This document shows, piece by piece, positions 1 to 7,792 of a stretch of 64,000 nt of DNA. The stretch comes from Oceanospirillaceae bacterium (GTDB lineage Bacteria; Pseudomonadota; Gammaproteobacteria; Pseudomonadales; Oceanobacteraceae): positions 186,001 to 250,000 of the forward strand of contig JACKOM010000004.1 of the NCBI GenBank assembly GCA_024234265.1. Direction: 5' to 3'. Made by a program: the position numbers and the translations under genes. Within the stretch, counting starts at the first letter, position 1. The number at the start of each line of letters is the position of its first letter. The notes under the pieces are model-generated. The model saw nothing but the letters and a program-made list of their open reading frames with translations. It was not told where the DNA came from and searched no databases.

Positions 1-1
1 A

Positions 2-997
2 AAAGCCATGTTCTCCGTACAGAACTTCCTGCTGCCAGAGAAAGACGTGCTACCAATGCACTGCTCTGCCAACGTAGGTGAAGACGGTGACACCTGCCTG
101 TTCTTCGGCCTGTCCGGTACCGGTAAAACCACCCTGTCCGCAGACCCTGCACGTTACCTGATCGGTGACGATGAGCACGGCTGGGGCAAAGGCACTGTGT
201 TCAACATCGAAGGCGGCTGCTACGCAAAAACCATCGATCTGTCCCAGAAAAACGAACCCCTGATCTGGGATGCGATTAAATTCGGCGCCATCGTTGAAAA
301 CGTGGTGATCGACCCTGTAACCCGCGTTGCGGATTACACCGACATCAGCCTGACCGAAAACACCCGTTGCGCTTATCCGTTAGAGCACGTTGAAAAACGC
401 GTTCTGGAAAACCGCGCCGGTGAGCCAAAAGCCGTTATCTTCCTGACCTGCGATATGACCGGTGTTCTGCCACCTGTGTCTATCCTGAGCAAAGAACAGG
501 CTGCTTATCACTTCCTGTCCGGTTACACCGCACTGGTTGGCTCCACCGAAATGGGCGGCAGCAAAGGTCTGAAATCTACTTTCTCCACCTGCTTTGGTGC
601 GCCATTCTTCCCACGTCCAGCCGGCGAGTACGCTGAACTGCTGATGAAACGTGTGACTGAATTCGACTCCCAGGTTTACCTGGTCAACACCGGCTGGACC
701 GGTGGTGCTAACGGTAAAGGCGGTCAGCGTTTCTCTATCCCTGTGACCCGTGCGGTAATCTCCGCAATCCAGAACGGCAAACTGCGTGGTGTAGAAACTG
801 AAATCATGCCGATCTTCAATCTTCAGGTTCCAAAAACCCTTGAAGGTGTTGATGCCAAACTGCTGAACCCAAGCAAAAACTGGCCAAACCCATCGGATTG
901 GGAAGAAGCAGCCAAAGCCCTGGCTGAGCAATTCGTTGCTAACTTCAAGAAATACAGTGTGTCTGAGTCCGTGGTAAAAGCCGGCCCTCAGCTGTAA
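2..997 (+). CDS. pckA: Phosphoenolpyruvate carboxykinase (ATP), 5' truncated by window edge
   Basis: Converts oxaloacetate plus ATP to phosphoenolpyruvate, the first committed step of gluconeogenesis, in the cytoplasm. The reading frame is open to the window edge (codons for K-A precede the first Met), so the N-terminal third lies outside; about 331 residues of an enzyme usually near 515-540 remain. Visible motifs are the PEPCK P-loop GLSGTGKTTLS, the metal-binding kinase-2 segment GDDEHGW just after it, and NIEGGCYAKTI. Codon use is very regular (CTG, ACC, CGT), as expected for a highly expressed gene. It ends at TAA and is followed by a strong terminator. Identification is from family motifs and is secure. 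Confidence 0.97.
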   Translation, partial: KAMFSVQNFLLPEKDVLPMHCSANVGEDGDTCLFFGLSGTGKTTLSADPARYLIGDDEHGWGKGTVFNIEGGCYAKTIDLSQKNEPLIWDAIKFGAIVENVVIDPVTRVADYTDISLTENTRCAYPLEHVEKRVLENRAGEPKAVIFLTCDMTGVLPPVSILSKEQAAYHFLSGYTALVGSTEMGGSKGLKSTFSTCFGAPFFPRPAGEYAELLMKRVTEFDSQVYLVNTGWTGGANGKGGQRFSIPVTRAVISAIQNGKLRGVETEIMPIFNLQVPKTLEGVDAKLLNPSKNWPNPSDWEEAAKALAEQFVANFKKYSVSESVVKAGPQL

Positions 998-1031
998 ACA
1001 GTTTTTGCCTTACACCCTAGGTAAAAAAACG

Positions 1032-1064
1032 AACAAAGCCCGCCCCTGGCGGGCTTTGTTTTTT
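1032..1064 (+). terminator. Rho-independent terminator of pckA
   Basis: A 13-bp perfect stem (AACAAAGCCCGCC paired with GGCGGGCTTTGTT), a 3-nt loop and a T run, starting 34 bases after the pckA stop codon. Confidence 0.93.
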
Positions 1065-1108
1065 GTAACAGGCGTGGTCGTCGCGCAGAATTTACCCCGC
1101 AAATCCCC

Positions 1109-1114
1109 TATAAT
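1109..1114 (+). promoter_or_regulatory. Candidate -10 box for tex
   Basis: A perfect TATAAT lies 33 bases before the chosen ATG of tex. No good -35 box is visible at 16-18 bases upstream, so this is only a candidate. Confidence 0.35.
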
Positions 1115-1147
1115 CCCGCGACTATAACAAGATTGAGTTGTATCTAT

Positions 1148-3478
1148 ATGGATCGTATTTTTCAGACAATTGCCACCGAGTTATCCGTAAACCCCGTGCA
1201 GGTTATTGCCGCCGTTGGCCTGCTGGATGAGGGCGCTACCGTCCCGTTTATTTCCCGTTACCGAAAAGAAGTCACCGGCGGCCTGGATGATACCCAGTTA
1301 CGTCATCTGGAAGAGCGCCTGCGTTACCTGCGTGAAATGGAAGATCGCCGTGGTGCCATTCTGAAAAGCATTGATGAGCAAGGTAAACTCACCGATGAGT
1401 TACGCGCCGAGATCATGCGCGCCGATACTAAAAACCGCCTGGAAGATTTATACCTGCCGTTTAAACAAAAACGTCGCACTAAAGGCCAGATCGCCATTGA
1501 AGCGGGCATTGAACCCCTGGCGGATAAATTACTGCAAAACCCTGAATTAAATCCCGACAACGAAGCAGCTGCTTTTATTGATGCCGAAAAAGGTTTTGCC
1601 GATATTAAAGCCGTATTGGATGGCGCCAAATATATTCTGATGGAACGTTTTTCTGAAAACGCCGACCTGCTGGAAAAACTGCGTAATTTCCTCTGGCAGG
1701 ATGCCACCTTAAGTGTGCGTTTAATCCCCGGTAAAGAAATCGACGGCGCAAAATTCCGCGATTATTTTGAACATGACGAGCGCCTCAAAGGCGTGCCCAG
1801 CCACCGCGCTCTGGCCATTTTACGTGGCCGCAATGAAGGTTTTTTAAGCACTTCACTGGTAATTGGCAACCCGGACGATAAAACCGCCGCCAACCCCTGC
1901 GAAGGTATTATTGCCGGCTTTTTTAATATCGATAATAAATCCCGCCCTGCGGATCGCTGGTTAGCGGAAGTGGTGAAATGGACCTGGCGGGTGAAATTAT
2001 TAACCCATCTGGAAACCGAATTAATCGGCCGTATCCGCGACAGCGCCGAAGAAGACGCCATTAAAGTTTTTGCCACCAACTTAAAAGATTTATTAATGGC
2101 CGCCCCCGCCGGACAAAAAGCCACCATTGGTTTAGACCCGGGCCTGCGTACCGGTGTGAAAGTGGCCGTTGTTGATGCCACGGGTAAAGTGCTGGATCAC
2201 TGCGCGATTTTCCCGACCCCGCCGCAAAATCAGATCGCCCAGTCCGAAGCTGTGTTACGCGCCCTGTGCATGAAACACAACGTCAGCCTGATTGCGATTG
2301 GTAACGGCACCGCCAGCCGTGAAACCGATAAATTTGTCGGTGATATGCTGAAAAAATTCCCTGAATTAAAAACCGTGCAAAAAGTCATGGTGAATGAATC
2401 CGGCGCATCGGTTTATTCCGCATCGGAACTGGCTGCCAAAGAATTCCCCGATCTGGATGTGACCATCCGCGGTGCAATTTCCATTGCCCGCCGCCTGCAG
2501 GACCCACTCGCCGAGCTGGTAAAAATTGATCCTAAATCCATCGGTGTGGGCCAGTACCAGCATGACGTTTCCCAAACCGCATTAGCACGCCAGCTCGATG
2601 CGGTTGTTGAGGACTGTGTAAACGGCGTGGGCGTGGATTTAAATACCGCCTCCGTGCCGTTATTAACCCGTGTTTCCGGTTTAAACAGCACAATCGCCAG
2701 TAATATTGTCGCTTACCGCGATGAAAACGGCGCATTTAAAAGCCGTGCGGAACTGAAAAAAGTGCCACGCCTCGGTGAAAAAACCTTCGAACAGGCTGCG
2801 GGTTTCCTGCGCATTATGGGCGCAAAAAATCCCCTCGACGCCAGTGCCGTACACCCTGAGTCTTACCATGTGGTGAAAGATATCGCCGCCAAAGCGGGCC
2901 GTGAAATCAGCAGCCTGATGGGCGACACCCAATTCCTGCGCGCGGTAAATGCCAGTGAATTTGTTTCAGAACAGGTAGGCTTACCCACCATTAAAGATAT
3001 TCTCAGCGAGCTGGAAAAACCCGGCCGCGATCCGCGCCCTGAATTTAAAACCGCTGAATTCCAGGACGGCGTGGAAGATATCAAAGATTTAAAAGACGAC
3101 ATGACCTTAGAAGGTGTAGTGACTAACGTGACCGCCTTCGGCGCGTTTGTGGATATCGGCGTGCACCAGGATGGTTTAGTGCACATTTCCATGATGGCGG
3201 AAAAATTTATTTCCGACCCGCGGGAAGTGGTCAAAGCTGGTGATGTAGTAAAAGTAAAAGTCATGGAAGTGGATGTGCCACGCCGCCGTATCGCCCTGTC
3301 GATGCGTATGGGCGACAAAGCCAGCGACTACCAGGCGGAAAAAGCCACACCACGGGGTGAACGCCCAAGCCGCAATGCCCAGCAGCATGTACAACGCTCC
3401 CAGCCCGCCGAAACCGGCGGCACCATGGCAGCATTGTTCCAGCAAGCGATGCAGCAGAAGCAAAACAAAAAGCGTTAG
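1148..3478 (+). CDS. tex: Tex-type S1 RNA-binding transcription accessory protein
   Basis: Cytoplasmic nucleic-acid-binding protein of the Tex family, linked in other bacteria to transcription and RNA metabolism. At 776 residues it has the family length. Domain order: helical Tex N-terminal region (to about residue 190), YqgF/RNase H-like fold around 320-450 (IGLDPGLRTGVKVAVVD), helix-hairpin-helix segments (about 490-560), and a C-terminal S1 domain near 640-715 (LEGVVTNVTAFGAFVDIGVH), ending in a basic, Gln-rich tail. The frame is open to a TTG at 1133, but the ATG at 1148 begins the family-typical sequence MDRIFQTIATEL, so it is preferred; neither has a strong ribosome-binding site. It lies between pckA and gshA as a single-gene unit. 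Confidence 0.95.
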   Translation: MDRIFQTIATELSVNPVQVIAAVGLLDEGATVPFISRYRKEVTGGLDDTQLRHLEERLRYLREMEDRRGAILKSIDEQGKLTDELRAEIMRADTKNRLEDLYLPFKQKRRTKGQIAIEAGIEPLADKLLQNPELNPDNEAAAFIDAEKGFADIKAVLDGAKYILMERFSENADLLEKLRNFLWQDATLSVRLIPGKEIDGAKFRDYFEHDERLKGVPSHRALAILRGRNEGFLSTSLVIGNPDDKTAANPCEGIIAGFFNIDNKSRPADRWLAEVVKWTWRVKLLTHLETELIGRIRDSAEEDAIKVFATNLKDLLMAAPAGQKATIGLDPGLRTGVKVAVVDATGKVLDHCAIFPTPPQNQIAQSEAVLRALCMKHNVSLIAIGNGTASRETDKFVGDMLKKFPELKTVQKVMVNESGASVYSASELAAKEFPDLDVTIRGAISIARRLQDPLAELVKIDPKSIGVGQYQHDVSQTALARQLDAVVEDCVNGVGVDLNTASVPLLTRVSGLNSTIASNIVAYRDENGAFKSRAELKKVPRLGEKTFEQAAGFLRIMGAKNPLDASAVHPESYHVVKDIAAKAGREISSLMGDTQFLRAVNASEFVSEQVGLPTIKDILSELEKPGRDPRPEFKTAEFQDGVEDIKDLKDDMTLEGVVTNVTAFGAFVDIGVHQDGLVHISMMAEKFISDPREVVKAGDVVKVKVMEVDVPRRRIALSMRMGDKASDYQAEKATPRGERPSRNAQQHVQRSQPAETGGTMAALFQQAMQQKQNKKR

Positions 3479-3535
3479 TCCTTTTTTTGGAAATATTGTT
3501 GCGGCAAAGAGGCTGTATCCGGCCCTTTGCCCGAC

Positions 3536-3541
3536 TATAAT
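3536..3541 (+). promoter_or_regulatory. Candidate -10 box for gshA
   Basis: TATAAT lies 33 bases upstream of the proposed TTG start of gshA, which puts transcription start near 3548. It also argues against the upstream TTG at 3527, which precedes the box. No convincing -35 is visible. Confidence 0.4.
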
Positions 3542-3574
3542 GCTGGGACTTTCTGCCGGCATAGGAATGCGCAA

Positions 3575-5137
3575 TTGCAGCCCATCACTCGTCTTCAAGA
3601 CACAATCGCCACCCTGGCCCAAAGTGAAAATCCCTGGTTTATCTTTAACCGCGGGATTGAAAAAGAAGGTTTACGGGTTGATCAGAACGGGCGCATCAGC
3701 CAGCAGCCCCACCCAAAAACCCTCGGTTCAGCCCTGACCCACCCCAGCATCACCACGGATTATTCTGAATCCCTGCTCGAATTTATTACCCCGGTAAAAC
3801 GTAATATCCCGGAAGTGATTGAATATTTAAGCCAGCTGCACCGTTTTACCTATCAGCAAAATCCGCAGGAACTTATCTGGCCAGCCTCCATGCCTTGTGC
3901 CATTGAGGATGAACTCGAAGTGCCGATTGCCCTGTATGGCAGCTCCAATATCGGCACCCTGAAACATGTTTACCGCCATGGCCTGTGGCACCGCTACGGG
4001 CGCATCATGCAGTGTATTGCCGGTGTGCATTACAACTTTTCACCTTCGATGGAACTGTGGCAATTACTCGCCAGCCGCGACGGGCGCAGCGCCGATAAGG
4101 ATTTTATTTCCGAACAGTATTTTGGCCTGATCCGCAATTTCCGCCGTTACAGCTGGATATTGCTCTACCTGTTTGGCGCTTCCCCTGCGCTGGATAAAAG
4201 CTTTGTGAAAGGCAAACAACACAGCCTGGATAACTGGGACGAGCACACCCTGTTTGGCCCCTATGCCACCAGCCTGCGCATGAGCGGCCTGGGTTACCAG
4301 AACAATGCGCAGAAAGACATGTTTGTCTGTTTTAACTCCCTGCCCACCTATACCAAAACCCTGCGCCAGGCCATGCAGACCAGCCTGCCACGCTATGAAG
4401 AAATGGGTGTAAAACAGGGTGATACCTACATGCAGCTCAACACCCATGTGCTGCAAATTGAAAACGAGTATTACGCTGATATCCGCCCGAAACGTAACAG
4501 CCTGAACGGGGAAAAACCCCTCACGGCCCTTAACCACTACGGTGTGGAATATATTGAAGTGCGCTGCCTGGACCTCAACCCGTTTGTGGCGGAAGGTGTC
4601 ACCGCTGAGCAGCTCGCGTTTACGGATTTATTCCTGCTGTATTGCCTGATCAACGACAGCCCGGTGCTCAGCAATGCGGAATGTGAAGAAGTGGATCGCA
4701 ACCACCGCCAGGTGGTGATGGAAGGGCGCAACCCGAATTTCCGCCTGCAACGCAGCGGCCAGGCCATCAGCCTGCCACAGTGGGGCGGCGAAATTATCGA
4801 AGCATTATTGCCCCTCGCGGATTTGCTCGACAGCCGCAACGGCACGGAAGCCTACCGCAGCGCCTGCGCAGTGATGCAGGCCCGCCTGGATAATCCGGCC
4901 CTGACCCCAAGCGCACGGGTGCTGGCGGAAATGGCTGCGCGCCAGCTCAGCCACCGGGATTTTGTACTCGCCAAAGCCAATGAATTGCACAAAGCCCTGG
5001 GCACGCCACTCACCGGTGAGCAACTGCGTATCTGGCAGGAACTGGCAGAACAATCCCTCGCCAAACAAAACACGATTGAAGCTTCCGATACCCAGCCGTT
5101 TGATGAGTACTTGCAGGAATACCTGAAAAAAGCGTGA
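3575..5137 (+). CDS. gshA: Glutamate-cysteine ligase, TTG start
   Basis: Joins glutamate and cysteine in the first, rate-limiting step of glutathione synthesis. The protein belongs to the proteobacterial GshA family, visible in NPWFIFNRGIEKEGLRV near the N-terminus, DYSESLLEFITP, and RNSLNGEKPLTALNHYGVEYIEVRCLDLNPF in the middle (active-site region). No ATG or GTG suits this frame. TTG at 3575 is preceded by AGGA (3563-3566) eight bases upstream and gives 520 residues, close to the E. coli enzyme (about 518), whose gene also starts with TTG. An in-frame TTG at 3527 would add 16 residues but lies upstream of the likely -10 box. Function is secure; the start is inferred. Confidence 0.94.
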   Translation: MQPITRLQDTIATLAQSENPWFIFNRGIEKEGLRVDQNGRISQQPHPKTLGSALTHPSITTDYSESLLEFITPVKRNIPEVIEYLSQLHRFTYQQNPQELIWPASMPCAIEDELEVPIALYGSSNIGTLKHVYRHGLWHRYGRIMQCIAGVHYNFSPSMELWQLLASRDGRSADKDFISEQYFGLIRNFRRYSWILLYLFGASPALDKSFVKGKQHSLDNWDEHTLFGPYATSLRMSGLGYQNNAQKDMFVCFNSLPTYTKTLRQAMQTSLPRYEEMGVKQGDTYMQLNTHVLQIENEYYADIRPKRNSLNGEKPLTALNHYGVEYIEVRCLDLNPFVAEGVTAEQLAFTDLFLLYCLINDSPVLSNAECEEVDRNHRQVVMEGRNPNFRLQRSGQAISLPQWGGEIIEALLPLADLLDSRNGTEAYRSACAVMQARLDNPALTPSARVLAEMAARQLSHRDFVLAKANELHKALGTPLTGEQLRIWQELAEQSLAKQNTIEASDTQPFDEYLQEYLKKA

Positions 5138-5248
5138 CGGACATCACGAAATACAGGGGTTAAATGTGAACTTGGCCATGCCTGTCTAACACCCAACTTG
5201 CAGATACGGCCCGGTCACGTAAAGTTTCCCAAAACACGGGGACACACT

Positions 5249-5455
5249 ATGGAACTTGTGGAAAACCAGTGGGACATTGACACACTCGACAAAGCCTACC
5301 GCCAGGGATACATGGCCGGCATGACCGGGCGTGATGAACAATGCTCACATTACAAAGCTGAAATGCTGATTGAAGCCTGGGAAGCCGGCTGGATAGACGG
5401 CCGTGAAGTATTTTCGCGTAAAAATCCCGACGAGCAACACTCCGAACTCGCATAA
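5249..5455 (+). CDS. rmf: Ribosome modulation factor-like protein
   Basis: Small 68-residue protein. The block AYRQGYMAGMTGRD, then Cys-x-Tyr-like spacing and a Trp-x-x-Gly-Trp-x-x-Gly motif (EAWEAGWIDGRE), matches the RMF family, which binds ribosomes and drives 100S dimer formation in stationary phase. It is slightly longer than E. coli RMF (55 residues), with an acidic N-terminal extension (MELVENQWDIDTLDK) instead of the basic one. The ATG at 5249 is chosen because it starts the conserved part; an upstream extension to 5198 has no support. It follows gshA by 111 bases. Its original terminator was split by the mobile element at 5473. Its role is inferred from family resemblance only. Confidence 0.65.
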   Translation: MELVENQWDIDTLDKAYRQGYMAGMTGRDEQCSHYKAEMLIEAWEAGWIDGREVFSRKNPDEQHSELA

Positions 5456-5462
5456 AAAAAGC

Positions 5463-5472
5463 CGCTGACAGC
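5463..5472. repeat. Target-site duplication, left copy (element A)
   Basis: CGCTGACAGC, directly repeated at 6090-6099 on the other side of the element. It spans the centre of the original rmf terminator palindrome. Confidence 0.9.
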
Positions 5473-5500
5473 CACTGCTGTCCCACAATTTTTCACCCAA

Positions 5501-5532
5501 AAAACAGGGCCTCGTTTGAGGCCCTGTTTTTT
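5501..5532. terminator. Terminator hairpin inside element A, rmf side
   Basis: A 13-bp perfect stem AAAACAGGGCCTC / GAGGCCCTGTTTT with a GTTT loop and a T run. It sits 46 bases after the rmf stop codon and probably replaces the terminator disrupted by the insertion. It is symmetric enough to work in both directions. Confidence 0.88.
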
Positions 5533-6022
5533 ATATATCGCAGATACAACTGTCGTTTGTGATAAGCACACAATGAACGCTCAAGGGCGCCGAAACGAAA
5601 ACAAAAAACACGCCCGAGCTAGCAGGGATGCTGGCGAAGCGAGGGACCCCAGGGCAGGATGCCCCATAGCGCGGGGGCGAATGTTTTTTGTTGGAGTGAG
5701 GACAAACGCCCGGTTGCGTTCAAAGCAGGGGTTTGGGGGTAAGACCCCCATACAGCCATGTCTCGACAAAAAATGACGACAGTTAAATTCCGGTTTTTCT
5801 TTCTGGGAAGGGACTTCCCAGACCCTTCCTTCGCTCACACTGCTGCTTGTTTCCGGTTTTTTAGGCGCGCCATTACGCCCACGCGCCATTCGGCATCCTG
5901 CCTAGCTCCGCCGGCGCTTTGTCAGCATCCATGCTGACTGCGGGCTATGGCGCTTTAAAAAACAGGCGCAGCAAGTTCGCATTTAGTGTTCTGAGTTAAC
6001 GCCGTGATAAATCGGCACAAAC

Positions 6023-6065
6023 AAAAAAGCCCTGAATGAAATTTATCTTCATTCAGGGCTTTTAA
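6023..6065. terminator. Terminator hairpin inside element A, fliL side
   Basis: Stem AGCCCTGAATGAA / TTCATTCAGGGCT with flanking A and T runs, just inside the right inverted repeat. The same hairpin in variant form occurs in copies B (18747) and C (38246), so it is part of the element. Confidence 0.85.
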
Positions 6066-6122
6066 GTTTCAAACTGTGGGACAGCAGTGCGCTGACAGCG
6101 GCTTTTTTTATGTCTGCGTTAT

Positions 6123-6527
6123 TTAGTTCTGCGCTACGAAATTCTGGAAGTACAAATCATCCACATAAGGTTTACCTTCCAGCTCCGTCATAATTTCCCG
6201 CACCGCATCCAGCGCCTGTTTACGCAGGGCCTCACGCCCTTTTGGGTCATCCACCACTTCATCGGTTTGCTGGCTCAGCAGAAAAACCAGCTGATTGCGG
6301 ATATAGGGCACATGGTAATTCACACGTTCCGCAGCAAGCGTGCCTGTCACCCGCAGCGCCACATCTGTGCGGATGTATTTCATGTGATTACCGGCACCCT
6401 CACCGTAATTCAGCACAAACGCCGGCTGCACATGTACGTACTGGGGCTTATCCGCTCCCGGATCTTCAGCTGCCGCCAAAGTTGCCAGTAACATCAAGAT
6501 GAATCCGCTTAAACCATATCGCATCAT
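6123..6527 (-). CDS. FliL-like secreted protein (orphan)
   Basis: 134 residues with an N-terminal signal or membrane segment (residues 2-20, ending LATLAAAED) and a FliL-type domain: YVHVQPAFVLNY near the start, then YIRTDVALRV and NQLVFLLSQQTDEVVDDPKGREALRKQAL. FliL proteins sit in the inner membrane by the flagellar stator. Here the gene is alone, far from any flagellar operon, and lacks the usual longer cytoplasmic N-terminus. GGGAG lies 7 bases before the ATG pair at 6522-6527. It converges with rmf across the mobile element. It could act outside the flagellum; the assignment is by domain resemblance. Confidence 0.7.
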   Translation of the reverse strand: MMRYGLSGFILMLLATLAAAEDPGADKPQYVHVQPAFVLNYGEGAGNHMKYIRTDVALRVTGTLAAERVNYHVPYIRNQLVFLLSQQTDEVVDDPKGREALRKQALDAVREIMTELEGKPYVDDLYFQNFVAQN

Positions 6528-6633
6528 AAGAGTCTCCCTGTTCCCGGGTTAAGCGTAGTTCAGCTCAACTGATATGGAACATAAACATGCGCAATTTGTC
6601 TGGTATGCTTGGCCATCCCAAGGAGGAACTACC

Positions 6634-7128
6634 GTGTTTAAAACCCTGCATCTACAGATTCTGGCGGCGCTGAGTTGTGCCGGCCTGTTAGGCGCCGCTT
6701 ATTATTTCGAATATGCCCTGTATTTAGACCCCTGCCCCCTGTGCATCATGCAGCGCATTGGTGTTCTGCTGGTGGGCCTCGCTTTTGCCATTGCCGCCAT
6801 TCACCGCCCCGGGCGCATCGGCCAGATGATTTATGCCGTTGCAGCCATGCTGGCGGCCATATTCGGTGGTGCGATTGCCGGGCGCCATGTGTGGATTCAG
6901 AGCCTGCCGCCGGATCAGGTACCCACCTGCGGCCCAAGCCTGGAATATATGTTTGATGCCCTGCCCTGGCAGGACCTGATCACAGTGTTGTTACGGGGCA
7001 ATGGTAATTGCGCAGAACAGTCATGGATGTTCATGGATATTTCCATGCCACAGTGGGTACTGATCTGGTTTGTGGGTTATTTTGCGCTGGCGGGATTTTT
7101 GTTCTGGCGGGCAAAAGTTTCCCGATAG
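6634..7128 (+). CDS. dsbB: Disulfide bond formation protein B
   Basis: Inner-membrane quinone reductase that reoxidises DsbA. The 164-residue protein has four predicted membrane helices. Its first periplasmic loop carries C34-P-L-C37 (PCPLCIMQRIG), and the second loop carries a Cys pair (VPTCGPS and GNGNCAEQ), the layout of DsbB. GTG at 6634 is the start because a strong AGGAGG (6621-6626) lies 7 bases before it; the frame is open to an ATG at 6574 with no such signal. It is divergent from the FliL-like gene and lies upstream of rsd, as the related dsbH/dsbB gene does next to algQ in Pseudomonas. Confidence 0.95.
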   Translation: MFKTLHLQILAALSCAGLLGAAYYFEYALYLDPCPLCIMQRIGVLLVGLAFAIAAIHRPGRIGQMIYAVAAMLAAIFGGAIAGRHVWIQSLPPDQVPTCGPSLEYMFDALPWQDLITVLLRGNGNCAEQSWMFMDISMPQWVLIWFVGYFALAGFLFWRAKVSR

Positions 7129-7268
7129 TAACCCCGTTACACCCGGGCGGACAAGCTGCTTTTATATTCAAAATTTAATGTCGGTGAAGTGCGCCATTTT
7201 CCTTGCGGGGCCCAGGTGCCCTGCCTATATTGGCTCTACATAACAACGCATAAACATAAGGGAAGCCT

Positions 7269-7745
7269 ATGCTCGACAGTATCAAAAATGCCAAAGAACG
7301 TTGGGGTGGCGTGCATCAGATCATCGATCGCTGGTTGAATGAACGTCAGGAAGTGATTGTGCTGTTCTGTGCCATCAACGGCCTGCAACCCTACGCCCCG
7401 AAAGACACACCCGTGCCGGTTAAGATCCAGGCTTTTTGCCAGGTACTGATGGATTATTGCTCCGCAGGCCATTTTGAAATTTACGAACAACTGGTTAAAG
7501 AAGCGCAGGACTTTAATGATGGCAGCGTGGCCATGATTAAAGAGATTTACCCCCAGCTCGAAGAAATTACCGCAGTATGCGTAAGCTTCAACGATAAATA
7601 CGACACACCAGAACACTGCCAGCAAAAAATCTCCCAGCTTGATGCTGATTTATCCCGCCTCGGTGAATTGCTCGAAGAGCGTTTTGACCTCGAAGATAAA
7701 CTCATCGAAAACCTGCACAACGCCCATAAAGAGCTGGTCGCCTGA
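7269..7745 (+). CDS. rsd: Anti-sigma-70 regulator Rsd/AlgQ
   Basis: 158-residue helical protein of the Rsd/AlgQ family, which binds sigma-70 and shifts RNA polymerase toward alternative sigma factors. Family features are NAKERWGGVHQIIDRWLNERQE at the N-terminus, then LMDYCSAGHFEIYEQL and a C-terminal helix DLEDKLIENLHNAHKEL. GGAAG precedes the ATG by 4 bases. In Pseudomonas algQ lies near algP and the hem-algZR genes; the same set occurs here but more spread out. Confidence 0.92.
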   Translation: MLDSIKNAKERWGGVHQIIDRWLNERQEVIVLFCAINGLQPYAPKDTPVPVKIQAFCQVLMDYCSAGHFEIYEQLVKEAQDFNDGSVAMIKEIYPQLEEITAVCVSFNDKYDTPEHCQQKISQLDADLSRLGELLEERFDLEDKLIENLHNAHKELVA

Positions 7746-7792
7746 GGCCAGCCCGCCATGGTCTACACTTGTTAAAAAACAGGATGTTGACC

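Larger units (their letters stand above)
5473..6089. mobile_element. 617-bp MITE-like element, copy A, inserted in the rmf terminator
   Basis: Perfect 15-bp terminal inverted repeats CACTGCTGTCCCACA (5473-5487) and its complement (6075-6089) are flanked by a perfect 10-bp direct repeat CGCTGACAGC (5463-5472 and 6090-6099), the mark of a transposition target duplication. Removing the element and one repeat restores a perfect terminator palindrome, GCCGCTGACAGCGGC, between an A run and a T run. There is no transposase frame; short open frames in it have no family features. It carries hairpin terminators near both ends and a TCTGGGAAG/CTTCCCAGA hairpin (complementary arms around 5800-5825). About 420 bp of it recur at 18723-19142 in opposite orientation, and a shorter stretch at 38245. 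A 10-bp duplication would suit an IS4-type transposase, but the family is not assigned. Confidence 0.9.

Noticed and set aside
380..931. 183-residue open frame antisense to pckA
   Set aside because: It lies wholly inside a conserved gene on the other strand and has no family features; it arises from codon bias.
5516..5889. Open frames inside element A, both strands
   Set aside because: No ribosome-binding sites or family features; frames are not kept intact in copies B and C, so the element is treated as non-coding.
6574..6633. Upstream extension of dsbB from ATG 6574
   Set aside because: The AGGAGG at 6621-6626 fits the GTG at 6634, and the extension has no membrane-protein character.
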